NCBI GenBank assembly: GCA_964593925.1
Contig: CAZQKM010000057.1
Coordinates: 1 to 6,373, forward strand
Origin: Oleidesulfovibrio sp964593925
GTDB taxonomy: Bacteria; Desulfobacterota; Desulfovibrionia; Desulfovibrionales; Desulfovibrionaceae
Length of the DNA: 6,373 nt
Direction of reading: 5' to 3'
The translations under genes and the position numbers were made by a program. This document shows positions 1-6,319 of this stretch, piece by piece (the first letter of the stretch is position 1; each line of letters opens with the position of its first letter). Below the pieces are notes generated by a model. The model was not told where the DNA came from. It did no database searches and was given only the letters and a program-made list of their open reading frames with translations.

Positions 1-52
1 AGAACACAGAAAAGTGGCTTAACTGGTACTCCACAAAAATGTGGCAGGATCA
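1..52 (-). mobile_element. Terminal fragment of an insertion sequence (left window end)
   Basis: These 52 bases are a perfect reverse complement of 6320-6371 at the other end of the window, and the match stops abruptly at 52/53. The repeat ends in ATCA here and starts TGAT at the other end, the TG...CA termini expected of many IS, including the IS3 family. Next to the terminus is a small palindrome, CCACA / TGTGG around a T4 loop. Read as an IS, the element lies to the left, outside the window, with its end at base 52. No transposase is visible, so the IS3-like assignment rests only on the terminal bases and is inference. Because both copies show the same terminus with different flanks, they are independent insertions in opposite orientation. 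Confidence 0.6.
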
Positions 53-235
53 CTTACCAGACGACTTAAGCTCACAATATTCACTGCCAGAAAGGAAGAG
101 CTCCCAGTATCGTTCCCATCAAAGCCGGTACTCCTGTCTGCCCATATTGCTACCCGTCTTCATTTAGGGTAGTTCCAAAAATATTCCGCCGTGGCCATGG
201 CTTGCCGCGTCGGAACAGATTACCAAGGAGTAGGC
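53..235 (+). other. Leader region upstream of gmhA; no recognised gene
   Basis: This 183 bp stretch between the IS end and gmhA holds no recognisable protein. Two plus-strand frames stay open from the IS end to stops at 166-168 and 170-172, so one could be the 3' remnant of a gene cut by the IS, but neither product is recognisable. A short hairpin (150-172) overlaps these stops. I see no strong promoter for gmhA. The best weak candidate is TTGCTA (148-153), 17 bases, then TAGTTC (171-176), so the operon may originally have been read from further upstream or from an IS-borne promoter. Confidence 0.4.
150..172 (+). terminator. Short hairpin, possible weak terminator
   Basis: CTACCC (150-155) pairs with GGGTAG (167-172) around an 11-base loop. 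It lies where the open frames coming from the IS end stop, as expected for a terminator of an upstream gene. The stem is only 6 bp and no T tract follows, so it may be chance. Confidence 0.2.
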
Positions 236-883
236 ATGTCAGATACTGCAACAGCCATGGTCATGGAACACGCGCTTGAAGGTAACCGCCTGCGCCAGAC
301 ATTTTTTCAACAAAACGCACACCGCGTGGTTGAACTGGGCCGCATAATGGCTGCAACGCTTGCGCGCGGAAACAAACTTCTGCTGTGCGGTAACGGCGGC
401 AGTGCAGCTGACGCCCAACATTTGGCAGCAGAGTTTGTCAACCGTTTCATACTGGACAGACCCCCCCTGCCCGCCATGGCCTTGACAACTGATAGCTCTG
501 TTTTAACCTCCATTGGTAACGACTTTGGTTTTGAACAAGTCTTTGCAAAACAGGTCCTGGCACTGGGGCAACCCGGCGACATATTGTTTGCCATTTCCAC
601 ATCAGGCAATAGCCCCAATATACTGGCAGCCTTACGTGCCGCTGCCGAAAGAGACATGTATACCATAGGCCTCACCGGCAAGGGTGGCGGAGCTATGGCT
701 GACCTGTGCCGTTACCTTGTCGATATACAGGATTCACGCACGCCCCTTGTTCAGGAATTACACATTGCCATAGGGCACTTGCTATGCGCTCTTGTGGACC
801 ACTACTTGTTTGAAAATGTACTTGCGTTGCAACCGCTGCTGGAACAAGCAGAAAGCGCCCCGCTATCACAAGATAAGGACTAA
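236..883 (+). CDS. gmhA: Phosphoheptose isomerase (D-sedoheptulose 7-phosphate isomerase), SIS domain
   Basis: A 215-residue cytoplasmic enzyme that converts sedoheptulose 7-phosphate to glycero-manno-heptose 7-phosphate, the first step towards ADP-heptose for the LPS inner core. The start at 236 is chosen because AAGGAG (225-230) lies 5 bases upstream; the frame is open further up, from a GTG at 191, but that extension has no ribosome site. One SIS domain fills the protein. The phosphosugar loop CGNGGSAADAQH is at 51-62 and STSGNSPN at 121-128. His62, Glu66, Gln173 and His181 match the spacing of the zinc ligands known in E. coli GmhA (61, 65, 172, 180), shifted by one, so the active site looks intact. 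Length is slightly above the roughly 190-200 typical, through short extra ends. It is the first gene of an apparent operon with the fmdB-like gene and hemC. The related SIS protein DiaA is an alternative, but the zinc set favours GmhA. Confidence 0.92.
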   Translation: MSDTATAMVMEHALEGNRLRQTFFQQNAHRVVELGRIMAATLARGNKLLLCGNGGSAADAQHLAAEFVNRFILDRPPLPAMALTTDSSVLTSIGNDFGFEQVFAKQVLALGQPGDILFAISTSGNSPNILAALRAAAERDMYTIGLTGKGGGAMADLCRYLVDIQDSRTPLVQELHIAIGHLLCALVDHYLFENVLALQPLLEQAESAPLSQDKD

Positions 884-887
884 TACT

Positions 888-1118
888 ATGCCCATGTATG
901 AATATATCTGCCAATCATGCCAGCACGAGTTCGAAGAACTGGTCTTTGATACGGATGCTACGGTACTATGCCCAGAATGCAGTTCTGCAAAAACCCAAAA
1001 ACTCATGTCCTGCTCCTGCTTTAAAAGCGCGGATGGCCAAGGGGGCTATACCATGCCAGCCTCCGCGGGCGGTGGTTGCGCCGGCTGCTCCGGTGGCAGT
1101 TGTGCCACCTGCAAATAA
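888..1118 (+). CDS. FmdB-family zinc ribbon protein
   Basis: A 76-residue protein with the typical opening MPMYEYIC of the FmdB/CxxC_CxxC regulatory-protein family. Cys8-x2-Cys11 and Cys28-x2-Cys31 form the predicted zinc ribbon. The C-terminal third is rich in Gly, Ser and Cys, with further pairs at Cys64/Cys67 and Cys72/Cys75, a tail common in this family. The start at 888 has AAGGA (875-879) 8 bases upstream; a second ATG at 894 would lose only two residues. It begins 4 bases after the gmhA stop, so the two are very probably cotranscribed and perhaps translationally linked. FmdB was named for a proposed role in regulating formamidase or amide genes, but the function of the family is poorly established and no partner can be read from this sequence. 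Small size and high Cys content fit a metal-binding cytoplasmic protein. Confidence 0.88.
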   Translation: MPMYEYICQSCQHEFEELVFDTDATVLCPECSSAKTQKLMSCSCFKSADGQGGYTMPASAGGGCAGCSGGSCATCK

Positions 1119-1143
1119 GACTGGTAACCAGAACGGGACTCAT

Positions 1144-2094
1144 ATGAAAAATATTGTCATTGCCACTCGGGGTAGTAAGCTTGCCCTATGGCAAGCCGAA
1201 TATATCAAGGAACATATCCTGCGCCAGTACCCTGGGCAGTATGCTGTGGAACTGCTGATTTTAAAAACAAAAGGCGATATCATTCTTGACGTGCCACTAG
1301 CCAAAGTGGGCGGGAAGGGATTATTTGTAAAAGAAATCGAAGAAGCACTCTTGGACGGACGCGCGGATATCGCCGTACACAGCATGAAAGACGTCCCCAT
1401 GGAGTTGCCTGAAGGGTTAATTTTGGGTGCTGTTCCCCAACGCGAAACGCCTACGGATTCGCTACTTTCGGCACGCTATGACGGCTTGGAGGCTCTGCCC
1501 CATGGTGCAATAGTGGGTACAAGTAGCCTACGCCGTCAATCACAAATTCTGGCCCTACGTTCCGATCTGAATGTAAAATGGCTGCGCGGCAATGTACAAA
1601 CCCGTATCCGCAAACTCATGGAAGGCCAATATGATGCTATCATCATGGCCACATCGGGCTTAAAGCGCCTTGGAGAAACAGCACCGTTTCATTCAGAACT
1701 GGCTCCCCCCCATTTCATGCCCGCTGTAGGGCAGGGAGCCTTAGGCATTGAATATCACAGCGACAGAGACGATCTTGCCGCTATGCTGAACTTTTTGGAC
1801 CATGCCCCTTCACGCATTTGTGTAGAGGCAGAGCGTGGCTTTTTATTCGGCCTGCAAGGCGGCTGCCAGGTCCCCATAGCCGGATATGCCAACATGACTG
1901 GCCCAGAAACTTTTACGCTTACCGGCTTGGTTGCCGATTTGGACGGTTCCGGCATAATCCGGCGAACCCTAGAAGGAAGCGCAGCCGAAGCCCGGCAAAC
2001 AGGACTTGCCCTGGCAAAAGAAGTCAAAGCTGCCGGAGCGGACGTTATTCTTGATCGGGTCTATCAAAGCTCCCAAGGCCCCAACCATCTGTGA
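1144..2094 (+). CDS. hemC: Hydroxymethylbilane synthase (porphobilinogen deaminase)
   Basis: A 316-residue cytoplasmic enzyme that joins four porphobilinogen molecules into hydroxymethylbilane, the precursor of uroporphyrinogen III and so of siroheme, heme and cobalamin. The N-terminus IATRGSKLALWQ (6-17) is the family signature. Asp83 in HSMKDVP is the catalytic aspartate. Arg9, Arg130, Arg131, Arg148, Arg154 and Arg175 match the substrate-binding arginines. Cys241 in GGCQVPIAGYA is the residue that carries the dipyrromethane cofactor. Length and domain order are normal and nothing essential is missing. The ATG at 1144 is chosen because the protein aligns from MKNIVIATRGS; the open frame upstream to 898 merely overlaps the fmdB-like gene. 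The ribosome site is weak (GGGA at 1135-1138). The gap to the preceding gene is 25 bases, consistent with one operon. In sulfate reducers this step feeds the siroheme-dependent heme route, an inference if the host is of that group. Confidence 0.97.
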   Translation: MKNIVIATRGSKLALWQAEYIKEHILRQYPGQYAVELLILKTKGDIILDVPLAKVGGKGLFVKEIEEALLDGRADIAVHSMKDVPMELPEGLILGAVPQRETPTDSLLSARYDGLEALPHGAIVGTSSLRRQSQILALRSDLNVKWLRGNVQTRIRKLMEGQYDAIIMATSGLKRLGETAPFHSELAPPHFMPAVGQGALGIEYHSDRDDLAAMLNFLDHAPSRICVEAERGFLFGLQGGCQVPIAGYANMTGPETFTLTGLVADLDGSGIIRRTLEGSAAEARQTGLALAKEVKAAGADVILDRVYQSSQGPNHL

Positions 2095-2104
2095 TACGTT
2101 ACTG

Positions 2105-2128
2105 ACGCGGGGGCTCCCCCCCCCGCGT
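2105..2128 (+). terminator. GC-rich hairpin after hemC with a C9 run
   Basis: ACGCGGGGG (2105-2113) pairs perfectly with CCCCCGCGT (2120-2128) around a 6-base loop, beginning 10 bases after the hemC stop. The position and very stable 9 bp stem suggest the operon's transcription end. It is followed by AAAATACT instead of a T run, so it is not a canonical intrinsic terminator on either strand; it could instead block 3' exonucleases or act with Rho. The nine-C run at 2116-2124 is prone to slippage and to sequencing error. Confidence 0.45.
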
Positions 2129-2223
2129 AAAATACTACCGCATCCGCAAGCCCTCATCTTTTCACTCGCCCGCCATACTCAATTGATCACGAACCCGCGT
2201 ACCAAGCTATCACCAGCCCCCTG

Positions 2224-2353
2224 ATACAGGGCATGGACGAGGGGACGCAAACCTACCACCCAACCTGCTCCTCTCCTGAAAAGATAAAAAACAGACTCTA
2301 CGCGCATACATAGCCATAGGTGATCAGGGTGAAGGTTTGCTATGCCCCTGTAT
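2224..2353. repeat. Long imperfect inverted repeat between the convergent hemC and glycosyltransferase genes
   Basis: Three arm segments pair in order. ATACAGGGCAT (2224-2234) pairs with ATGCCCCTGTAT (2342-2353) with one bulged base. GCAAACCT (2247-2254) pairs with AGGTTTGC (2333-2340). CACCC (2257-2261) pairs with GGGTG (2327-2331). The stems total about 24 bp, interrupted by a 12-base left bulge (2235-2246), and enclose about 65 bases. The right arm covers the stop and last codons of the minus-strand gene. A competing local hairpin, CCCTG (2219-2223) with CAGGG (2227-2231), shares the left arm. It could be a structured 3' UTR, a bidirectional terminator, a small RNA or a MITE-like remnant; the sequence does not decide. 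On the minus strand the loop carries a T6 run (complement of 2286-2291). Confidence 0.5.
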
Positions 2354-3080
2354 TACTTTGCTCTTCCTCAGCAGTAATGCAGGGTAGATCCATATCGTAC
2401 TGTCTGATAAGTGTGTCATGTTCCCGCAATAACGCATAGGTTGACGAATTGCGAAATGAACTTTTCTTGTTGGTACGATAAAGCATATTCAAGTCCCACA
2501 CCGTGTCCACATCATTCCAATCAGGCAAAAACAATACGTCCAACCGTGCAGCATTCAGCTTTTGGACAGTGGGCTGATAGACGTCAGCCTCACCCCAACG
2601 GATGTCATCAAATATTTCGGGCAGAAAACGGTCTTTACGAAATCCCAAAAGGTAATAACCACCATCAAATGCCGGGCCAATGGCAGCGTCATAGTCCTGC
2701 AGATCGTACAGGGCCTTCTGCACAAGCTCGGGGGGATAGTCGGGTACATCACTACCCAACAACACCACACGCTCATAGCCGTCGGCAAACGCCCGCGTCA
2801 TGGCCTGTTTCATTCGGCCACCAAGGCTCAGCCCCTGCTGGGGATGATAGGTGTACCGCGCCCCCAGCCAAGACTTGAAGCGCTCAGGCAGGTCAGCATC
2901 ACCGGGCACGTAACAAATACGTAAATCCGCATCAAGCGTTACAAGACCCTGCACCATATCCTGCACAAAATGCCGGTACAACATGGCGGCCGTATCATTC
3001 CCCACCACCTCTCCAAGACGTGTTTTTACCTTCCCCGCCTCAGGGTACTTTACAAAAAACAACACACACTGCTTACTCAT
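2340..3080 (-). CDS. TIGR04282/DUF2064-family glycosyltransferase (GT-A fold)
   Basis: A 246-residue protein of the DUF2064 family, annotated as TIGR04282 arsenosugar biosynthesis glycosyltransferase. The family has a GT-A/nucleotidyltransferase-like fold. Visible motifs are KYPEAGKVKTRL (11-22), the usual nucleotide-binding N-terminal signature; LGSDVP (108-113), the DxD-like metal site region; GPAFDGGYYLLG (135-146); and WNDVDTVWDL (188-197). No signal peptide or membrane segment is seen, so it should be cytoplasmic. GGGGA (complement of 3087-3091) precedes the ATG at 3080 by 6 bases. From about residue 205 there is a polar tail (NKKSSFRNSS then a charged end) longer than the core family needs. 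No ArsM methyltransferase or radical SAM partner is in the window, so a role in arsenosugar synthesis is not supported by context and the sugar acceptor is unknown. It converges on hemC, and its last codons lie in the inverted repeat. Confidence 0.85.
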   Translation of the reverse strand: MSKQCVLFFVKYPEAGKVKTRLGEVVGNDTAAMLYRHFVQDMVQGLVTLDADLRICYVPGDADLPERFKSWLGARYTYHPQQGLSLGGRMKQAMTRAFADGYERVVLLGSDVPDYPPELVQKALYDLQDYDAAIGPAFDGGYYLLGFRKDRFLPEIFDDIRWGEADVYQPTVQKLNAARLDVLFLPDWNDVDTVWDLNMLYRTNKKSSFRNSSTYALLREHDTLIRQYDMDLPCITAEEEQSNTGA

Positions 3081-3105
3081 AATATTTCCCCGTGCTCTTT
3101 CTTAA

Positions 3106-3128
3106 TGTGCGTCATAATCATGCGCACA
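3106..3128. promoter_or_regulatory. Interrupted 23-base palindrome, possible operator
   Basis: TGTGCG (3106-3111) pairs with CGCACA (3123-3128), and the inner CAT (3113-3115) pairs with ATG (3120-3122) around AATC, with one unpaired T. It lies 25 bases upstream of the glycosyltransferase start, so it could be a repressor operator or a leader hairpin for that gene. No regulator is encoded nearby and I do not recognise the motif. Confidence 0.3.
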
Positions 3129-3324
3129 TAAAGGCTAATCCCCTATACACCCTAAACAAACGGTATACGCTGAACAATACCCACAACCAATTCCGTACAG
3201 ACACATGGTAAGGCAAGTATGCAACATACACCACAAGGCAATAGACCACTCCTCAGGCAATACCAGCCATCTCAAAAGACAGGCCTGCTTATCGTGAAAA
3301 GTCCACACCAAGCCGACATAGGTA
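3129..3324. other. Intergenic stretch with no supported gene
   Basis: Apart from the candidate promoter and a small hairpin (GTATG 3217-3221 with CATAC 3225-3229) I see nothing certain here. A minus-strand open frame covers 3135-3404, but it has an unusual Cys/Trp-rich product, no ribosome site that I can see, and overlaps the better small-ORF candidate. I do not annotate it. Together with the following region this is an unusually long gene-poor gap of about 0.68 kb. Confidence 0.4.
3162..3190 (-). promoter_or_regulatory. Candidate sigma-70 promoter for the glycosyltransferase gene
   Basis: Read on the minus strand, TTGGTT (complement of 3185-3190) is followed after 17 bases by TATACC (complement of 3162-3167). 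The spacing is ideal but the boxes match the consensus only partly. If used, it would give a leader of roughly 75 bases containing the palindrome at 3106-3128. Confidence 0.25.
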
Positions 3325-3477
3325 TCAGACATACTTTTTAATACGCCAAGCCTTTGCTGCATCATATACACTTTTTCCGCCATGAAGATGCCGGCTGTCC
3401 TCATAAAACACGATACGATAGTGTCTCAACGTCTGATATTTTTGAATCTTTACCATGGCAAAGGCAGCGTTTATCAT
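3325..3477 (-). CDS. Possible small hypothetical protein, 50 residues
   Basis: I do not recognise this protein. It begins MINAAFAMVKIQKYQ and is basic and aromatic, with many Lys, Arg, His and Tyr and no Cys, unlike the chance frames around it. There is no clear membrane segment; the first eight residues are hydrophobic and the rest is polar. AGGAG (complement of 3488-3492) lies 10 bases upstream of the ATG at 3477, slightly long but acceptable, and TATATT just above it may be a -10 box preceded by TTGTGC at 16 bases. A second ATG at 3456 would give 43 residues. The same frame is open upstream to 3888, antisense to the protease gene start, so the start is uncertain. It could be a real small protein or a chance frame; only conservation elsewhere would settle this. 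Confidence 0.3.
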   Translation of the reverse strand: MINAAFAMVKIQKYQTLRHYRIVFYEDSRHLHGGKSVYDAAKAWRIKKYV

Positions 3478-3666
3478 AATTGCCAAGCTCCTGAAAAAAT
3501 ATAGACCATACAGAAACGGGCACAACACAGCGGATTCGCCTCCCAAAACACATATCGGGCTAATCCATTTTCCAGAATCGCAAAAAACAATCGTAACGTA
3601 CCATGCGGCGAACATGCTTCGAATATCATAACGCCCCACGCTTCGCCTGACAAATCCCACAGCTTG
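3478..3666. other. Intergenic stretch upstream of the Lon-like gene
   Basis: I find no supported gene here. The stretch holds the ribosome site and possible promoter of the small minus-strand ORF and the region upstream of the Lon-like promoter. A minus-strand frame crosses it and includes a CxxCH-like CLNCH, but it has no ribosome site and runs antisense into the protease gene. Confidence 0.35.
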
Positions 3667-3695
3667 GTGACAATTTAAGCATGGTACGCTATATC
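3667..3695 (+). promoter_or_regulatory. Candidate sigma-70 promoter of the Lon-like gene
   Basis: GTGACA (3667-3672, 5 of 6 to TTGACA) and TATATC (3690-3695, 4 of 6 to TATAAT) are separated by exactly 17 bases. A start near 3702 would give a leader of about 60 bases before the ATG at 3761. No CIRCE element or heat-shock sigma box is evident, so heat regulation as for classical Lon is not supported. Confidence 0.45.
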
Positions 3696-3760
3696 CTACC
3701 GCTATACAGTAAACAAACATAGCGCGTGCACAAAGCGCGATGCGCCTCATTAGGAGTCCC

Positions 3761-6169
3761 ATGAGCACACCCAAGCCACTGTCTGCTTCAAAACTGCGTA
3801 CCAGGCTGAATCCCACTCGTATTCCTTGCAGTGATAGTCGCATGCTGCCCAAAACAACACCACGCAACAATGCGCAACCAAGAGCCATGCAGGCTTTAGA
3901 AATGGCACTGCATATCCGCGATGCAGGATATAATATCTATCTGGCAGGAGAAGCCAACCTGGGCCGCACATACATGCTGCTTGATGTGCTGACACCCCGG
4001 GCACACAAAATGCCCACACCACCCGATCAGTTGTACGTATACAACTTTAGTGACCGGGACCAGCCGCGTCTCATCTCTTTGCCCGCCGGCAAGGGACGTC
4101 AGCTTAAAAATGATCTTGCTCAAGTATTGCAACGCATCCGCAAAGAGCTCCCCTCACGTTTTGAAAATGATGCTTATGTAAAAAAACGTAATGCCTTGCT
4201 GGAGCGCTTCCAAAGCGTACGCGACAAACTGTTGCAAAAAATGGATGCAGTAGCAGTGGACAAGGGATTCAACCTTGACCTTGACGAGGAAGGAGGCCTG
4301 ACTCTGTATCCGCTCATTGAAGGCAAACGCCTGAGCGAAGAAGAGTTTGAGCGCCTGGATGAAGGGCTGCGTAAAAAATTAAAGTTGAAAAGCGATGGCC
4401 TGCTCACGGTTATGACCGGCCTGATGCGCCAGTTGAGCAAGGCAGAACAAGGTTTTACCGAAGACGAGCGTACTCTTGATCGCAACATCATGAGCGAAGT
4501 ACTGGATACCCATCTTACCCCGTTGGTTGAAACATTCAACAAAGCCTGTGCCTGTAGAGTACTGTATGATTATTTCGAAGACCTCCGAACCGACATGCTC
4601 GACAACCTTGACAGCTTTGTCAGCAAACCCGAAAGTGGCCCACAAAACGACCCCACCACCACTGCACCCGATGATCCTCCTTCACGCTATGAAATCAACC
4701 TGTTTGTAGATAATGCAGGGGTAAAGGGCGCGCCTATTGTTATTGAAGACCACCCCACTCCAGTGCACCTGCTGGGCTGTATTGAACGCGAAGCAGAAAT
4801 GGGGGCACTGGTCACAGATTTCACGCTGGTCAAGGCTGGTGCATTGCAAAAAGCCAACGGGGGCTTTCTGGTCCTACACATGGAAGATATATTGCAGCAC
4901 CCCGCGGCATGGGAGGGGCTCATGCGGGCGCTACGCTCACGTCGTGCCCGTATCCAAGATCCAGACGACGGTATGGACACCACCAAAACCAAAGGGATCG
5001 AACCCGAAGCCCTGGAATTATCGCTTAAAGTCATCCTTGTGGGGGATGAAGAACTCTACGAGCAACTCAATACCCATGATGACCGCTTTCCCAAGCTATT
5101 TAAAATCAAAGCCCACATGGCAGATACCATGCGCCGTGATGCTACTGGAGTAAAAATATACCTCCAACACATCCGCAGAATTATTGAAGAAGCTGCCCTG
5201 CCGCCCTTTAGTCGTGAAGCCCTGGCAGGTATTGTGGACTACGGATCGCGTATCATTGAAGACCAAAAAAAGTTGTCACTCAAATATCCCCTGGTACGCG
5301 ACCTCATGCTTGAAGCCGCAGCACTCGCTGCCATGAACAACAAAAGCCTTGTAGATGGCGAAACTCTGCACAATGCGCTGGGGGTACGCTACTATCGCAA
5401 CAGCTTGTACGAAGACCTGTTCATGGAAGAATATGATCGCGAGCTTATCAAGGTAGCTACCAGTGGTCAGGCCGTGGGGCATGTCACCGGACTGTCCGTC
5501 AGTATTTATGGTAACTTTGAGTTTGGCCTGCCCCACTCTATTTCATGTACAGTAGGTGTAGGTACCAGCGGCATTGTCGACCTTGAACGAGAAGCACAAC
5601 TGGGGGGTCCCATCCACACCAAGGCCATGATGATTCTCAAAAGCTACCTGCTGAGCCAGTTCGCCCACAATAAGCCGCTGGTGCTTTCCGGTAGCCTGTG
5701 CTTTGAACAAAATTATGCTGGAGTAGAAGGCGACTCCGCTTCTGGGGCAGAGCTGGCAGCCCTTCTATCTGCCCTGGCCGAAGTTCCCATTGACATGTCA
5801 CTGGCATTCACCGGTGCTGTATCACAGTCAGGATCCATCATGGCCGTAGGCGGCGTCACGCGCAAAATTGAAGGTTTTTTTGACCTGTGCGCCAGGCGGG
5901 GACTAACCGGTAAGCAAGGCGTCATAATTCCCCACGACAATACCGATCATCTCATGCTGAAATACGAGGTGCTCAAAGAGGTGGAAGCGGGCAGGTTTGC
6001 CATTTATCCAGTCAGGCATATCACACAAGCACTAGAATTGCTCACCGGTATTAAAAGCGGCTCTCGGCGTAAAAACGGCTCATTTACTCCAGGTTCATTA
6101 TTCCACAAGGTAGACAAGCGCCTTGCCCTGCTGGGCAAGCTGGCCGGTAGAGCTCCCCGAGTCTGCTAA
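3761..6169 (+). CDS. Lon-related protease with N-terminal AAA domain (LonB/LonC-like)
   Basis: An 802-residue cytoplasmic protein of the Lon-related family (AAA_32-type ATPase plus Lon_C protease). The start at 3761 is set by AGGAG (3752-3756) 4 bases upstream; an in-frame ATG at 3740 lacks one. The Walker A-like loop is GEANLGRT (63-70). A helical, charged insertion runs about 115-290 and includes a probable coiled coil (130-170), followed by a Pro/Asp/Thr-rich linker (290-307). The second half of the AAA domain contains NGGFLVLHMEDIL (366-378) at the Walker B position and a sensor-like ILVGDEELYEQL. The protease domain is about 565-765: Ser659 in EGDSAS and Lys702 in GGVTRKIEG are 43 residues apart, as in E. 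coli Lon (679 and 722), so the Ser-Lys dyad is intact. Walker A has Arg instead of Lys and Walker B has His where Asp is usual, so ATP use is doubtful. There is no substrate-binding Lon N domain, so it is not classical Lon. It is monocistronic. Confidence 0.9.
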   Translation: MSTPKPLSASKLRTRLNPTRIPCSDSRMLPKTTPRNNAQPRAMQALEMALHIRDAGYNIYLAGEANLGRTYMLLDVLTPRAHKMPTPPDQLYVYNFSDRDQPRLISLPAGKGRQLKNDLAQVLQRIRKELPSRFENDAYVKKRNALLERFQSVRDKLLQKMDAVAVDKGFNLDLDEEGGLTLYPLIEGKRLSEEEFERLDEGLRKKLKLKSDGLLTVMTGLMRQLSKAEQGFTEDERTLDRNIMSEVLDTHLTPLVETFNKACACRVLYDYFEDLRTDMLDNLDSFVSKPESGPQNDPTTTAPDDPPSRYEINLFVDNAGVKGAPIVIEDHPTPVHLLGCIEREAEMGALVTDFTLVKAGALQKANGGFLVLHMEDILQHPAAWEGLMRALRSRRARIQDPDDGMDTTKTKGIEPEALELSLKVILVGDEELYEQLNTHDDRFPKLFKIKAHMADTMRRDATGVKIYLQHIRRIIEEAALPPFSREALAGIVDYGSRIIEDQKKLSLKYPLVRDLMLEAAALAAMNNKSLVDGETLHNALGVRYYRNSLYEDLFMEEYDRELIKVATSGQAVGHVTGLSVSIYGNFEFGLPHSISCTVGVGTSGIVDLEREAQLGGPIHTKAMMILKSYLLSQFAHNKPLVLSGSLCFEQNYAGVEGDSASGAELAALLSALAEVPIDMSLAFTGAVSQSGSIMAVGGVTRKIEGFFDLCARRGLTGKQGVIIPHDNTDHLMLKYEVLKEVEAGRFAIYPVRHITQALELLTGIKSGSRRKNGSFTPGSLFHKVDKRLALLGKLAGRAPRVC

Positions 6170-6187
6170 TATCCCCGACAAAACAAA

Positions 6188-6210
6188 TGGGCCCCAAGCT
6201 TTTTTGGGGC
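6188..6210. terminator. Hairpin downstream of the Lon-like gene
   Basis: GCCCCAA (6191-6197) pairs with TTGGGGC (6204-6210) around GCTTTT, 21 bases after the stop codon. The T run falls in the loop and not after the stem, so for plus-strand transcription it is an imperfect intrinsic terminator. On the minus strand the stem is followed by a T-rich run (complement of 6179-6190), so it may serve transcription arriving from the right. Confidence 0.45.
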
Positions 6211-6319
6211 TCACCCAAAAATCATTGCTCTATACCCCTTCCATTCAGTTCGTTCGATCATTGCCAAGAGACCATTTTCTGGGCGTTATCCATTCTGATT
6301 TTTTCAGGAAGTCTCGCCA
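6211..6319 (+). other. Intergenic stretch between the protease gene and the right IS end
   Basis: No complete gene is present. At the far end AGGAAG (6306-6311) is followed after 7 bases by an ATG at 6319-6321 that straddles the IS junction. This could be the start of a gene cut by the IS, but the frame continues only into the repeat. Nothing else is recognisable. Confidence 0.3.

Noticed and set aside
191..235. Upstream GTG/ATG starts for gmhA
   Set aside because: The ATG at 236 has a strong AAGGAG 5 bases upstream, and the extra 15 residues show no family similarity.
898..1143. Open frame extending hemC upstream by 82 codons
   Set aside because: It overlaps the well-supported fmdB-like gene in another frame, and HemC family proteins begin at the MKNIVIATRGS sequence.
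2129..2223. tRNA-like GGTTCG on the minus strand between hemC and the inverted repeat
   Set aside because: No T-arm pairing, acceptor stem or anticodon arm can be formed around it.
2411..2924. Two plus-strand open frames of 155 and 120 codons
   Set aside because: They lie opposite the glycosyltransferase gene and have low-complexity, unrecognisable products; they are antisense shadows.
3135..3404. Minus-strand 89-codon frame
   Set aside because: No ribosome site was seen, the product is Cys- and Trp-rich and unrecognisable, and it overlaps the better small-ORF candidate.
3478..3888. Minus-strand extension of the small ORF, containing CLNCH
   Set aside because: The CxxCH-like motif is a single chance-sized match, there is no ribosome site or clear signal peptide, and the frame runs antisense through the Lon-like gene start.
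53..6319. Whole window as a cargo-bearing composite transposon
   Set aside because: The cargo is housekeeping metabolism in normal operon order, and the IS ends lack matching flanking duplications here; independent insertions or an assembly break explain it better.
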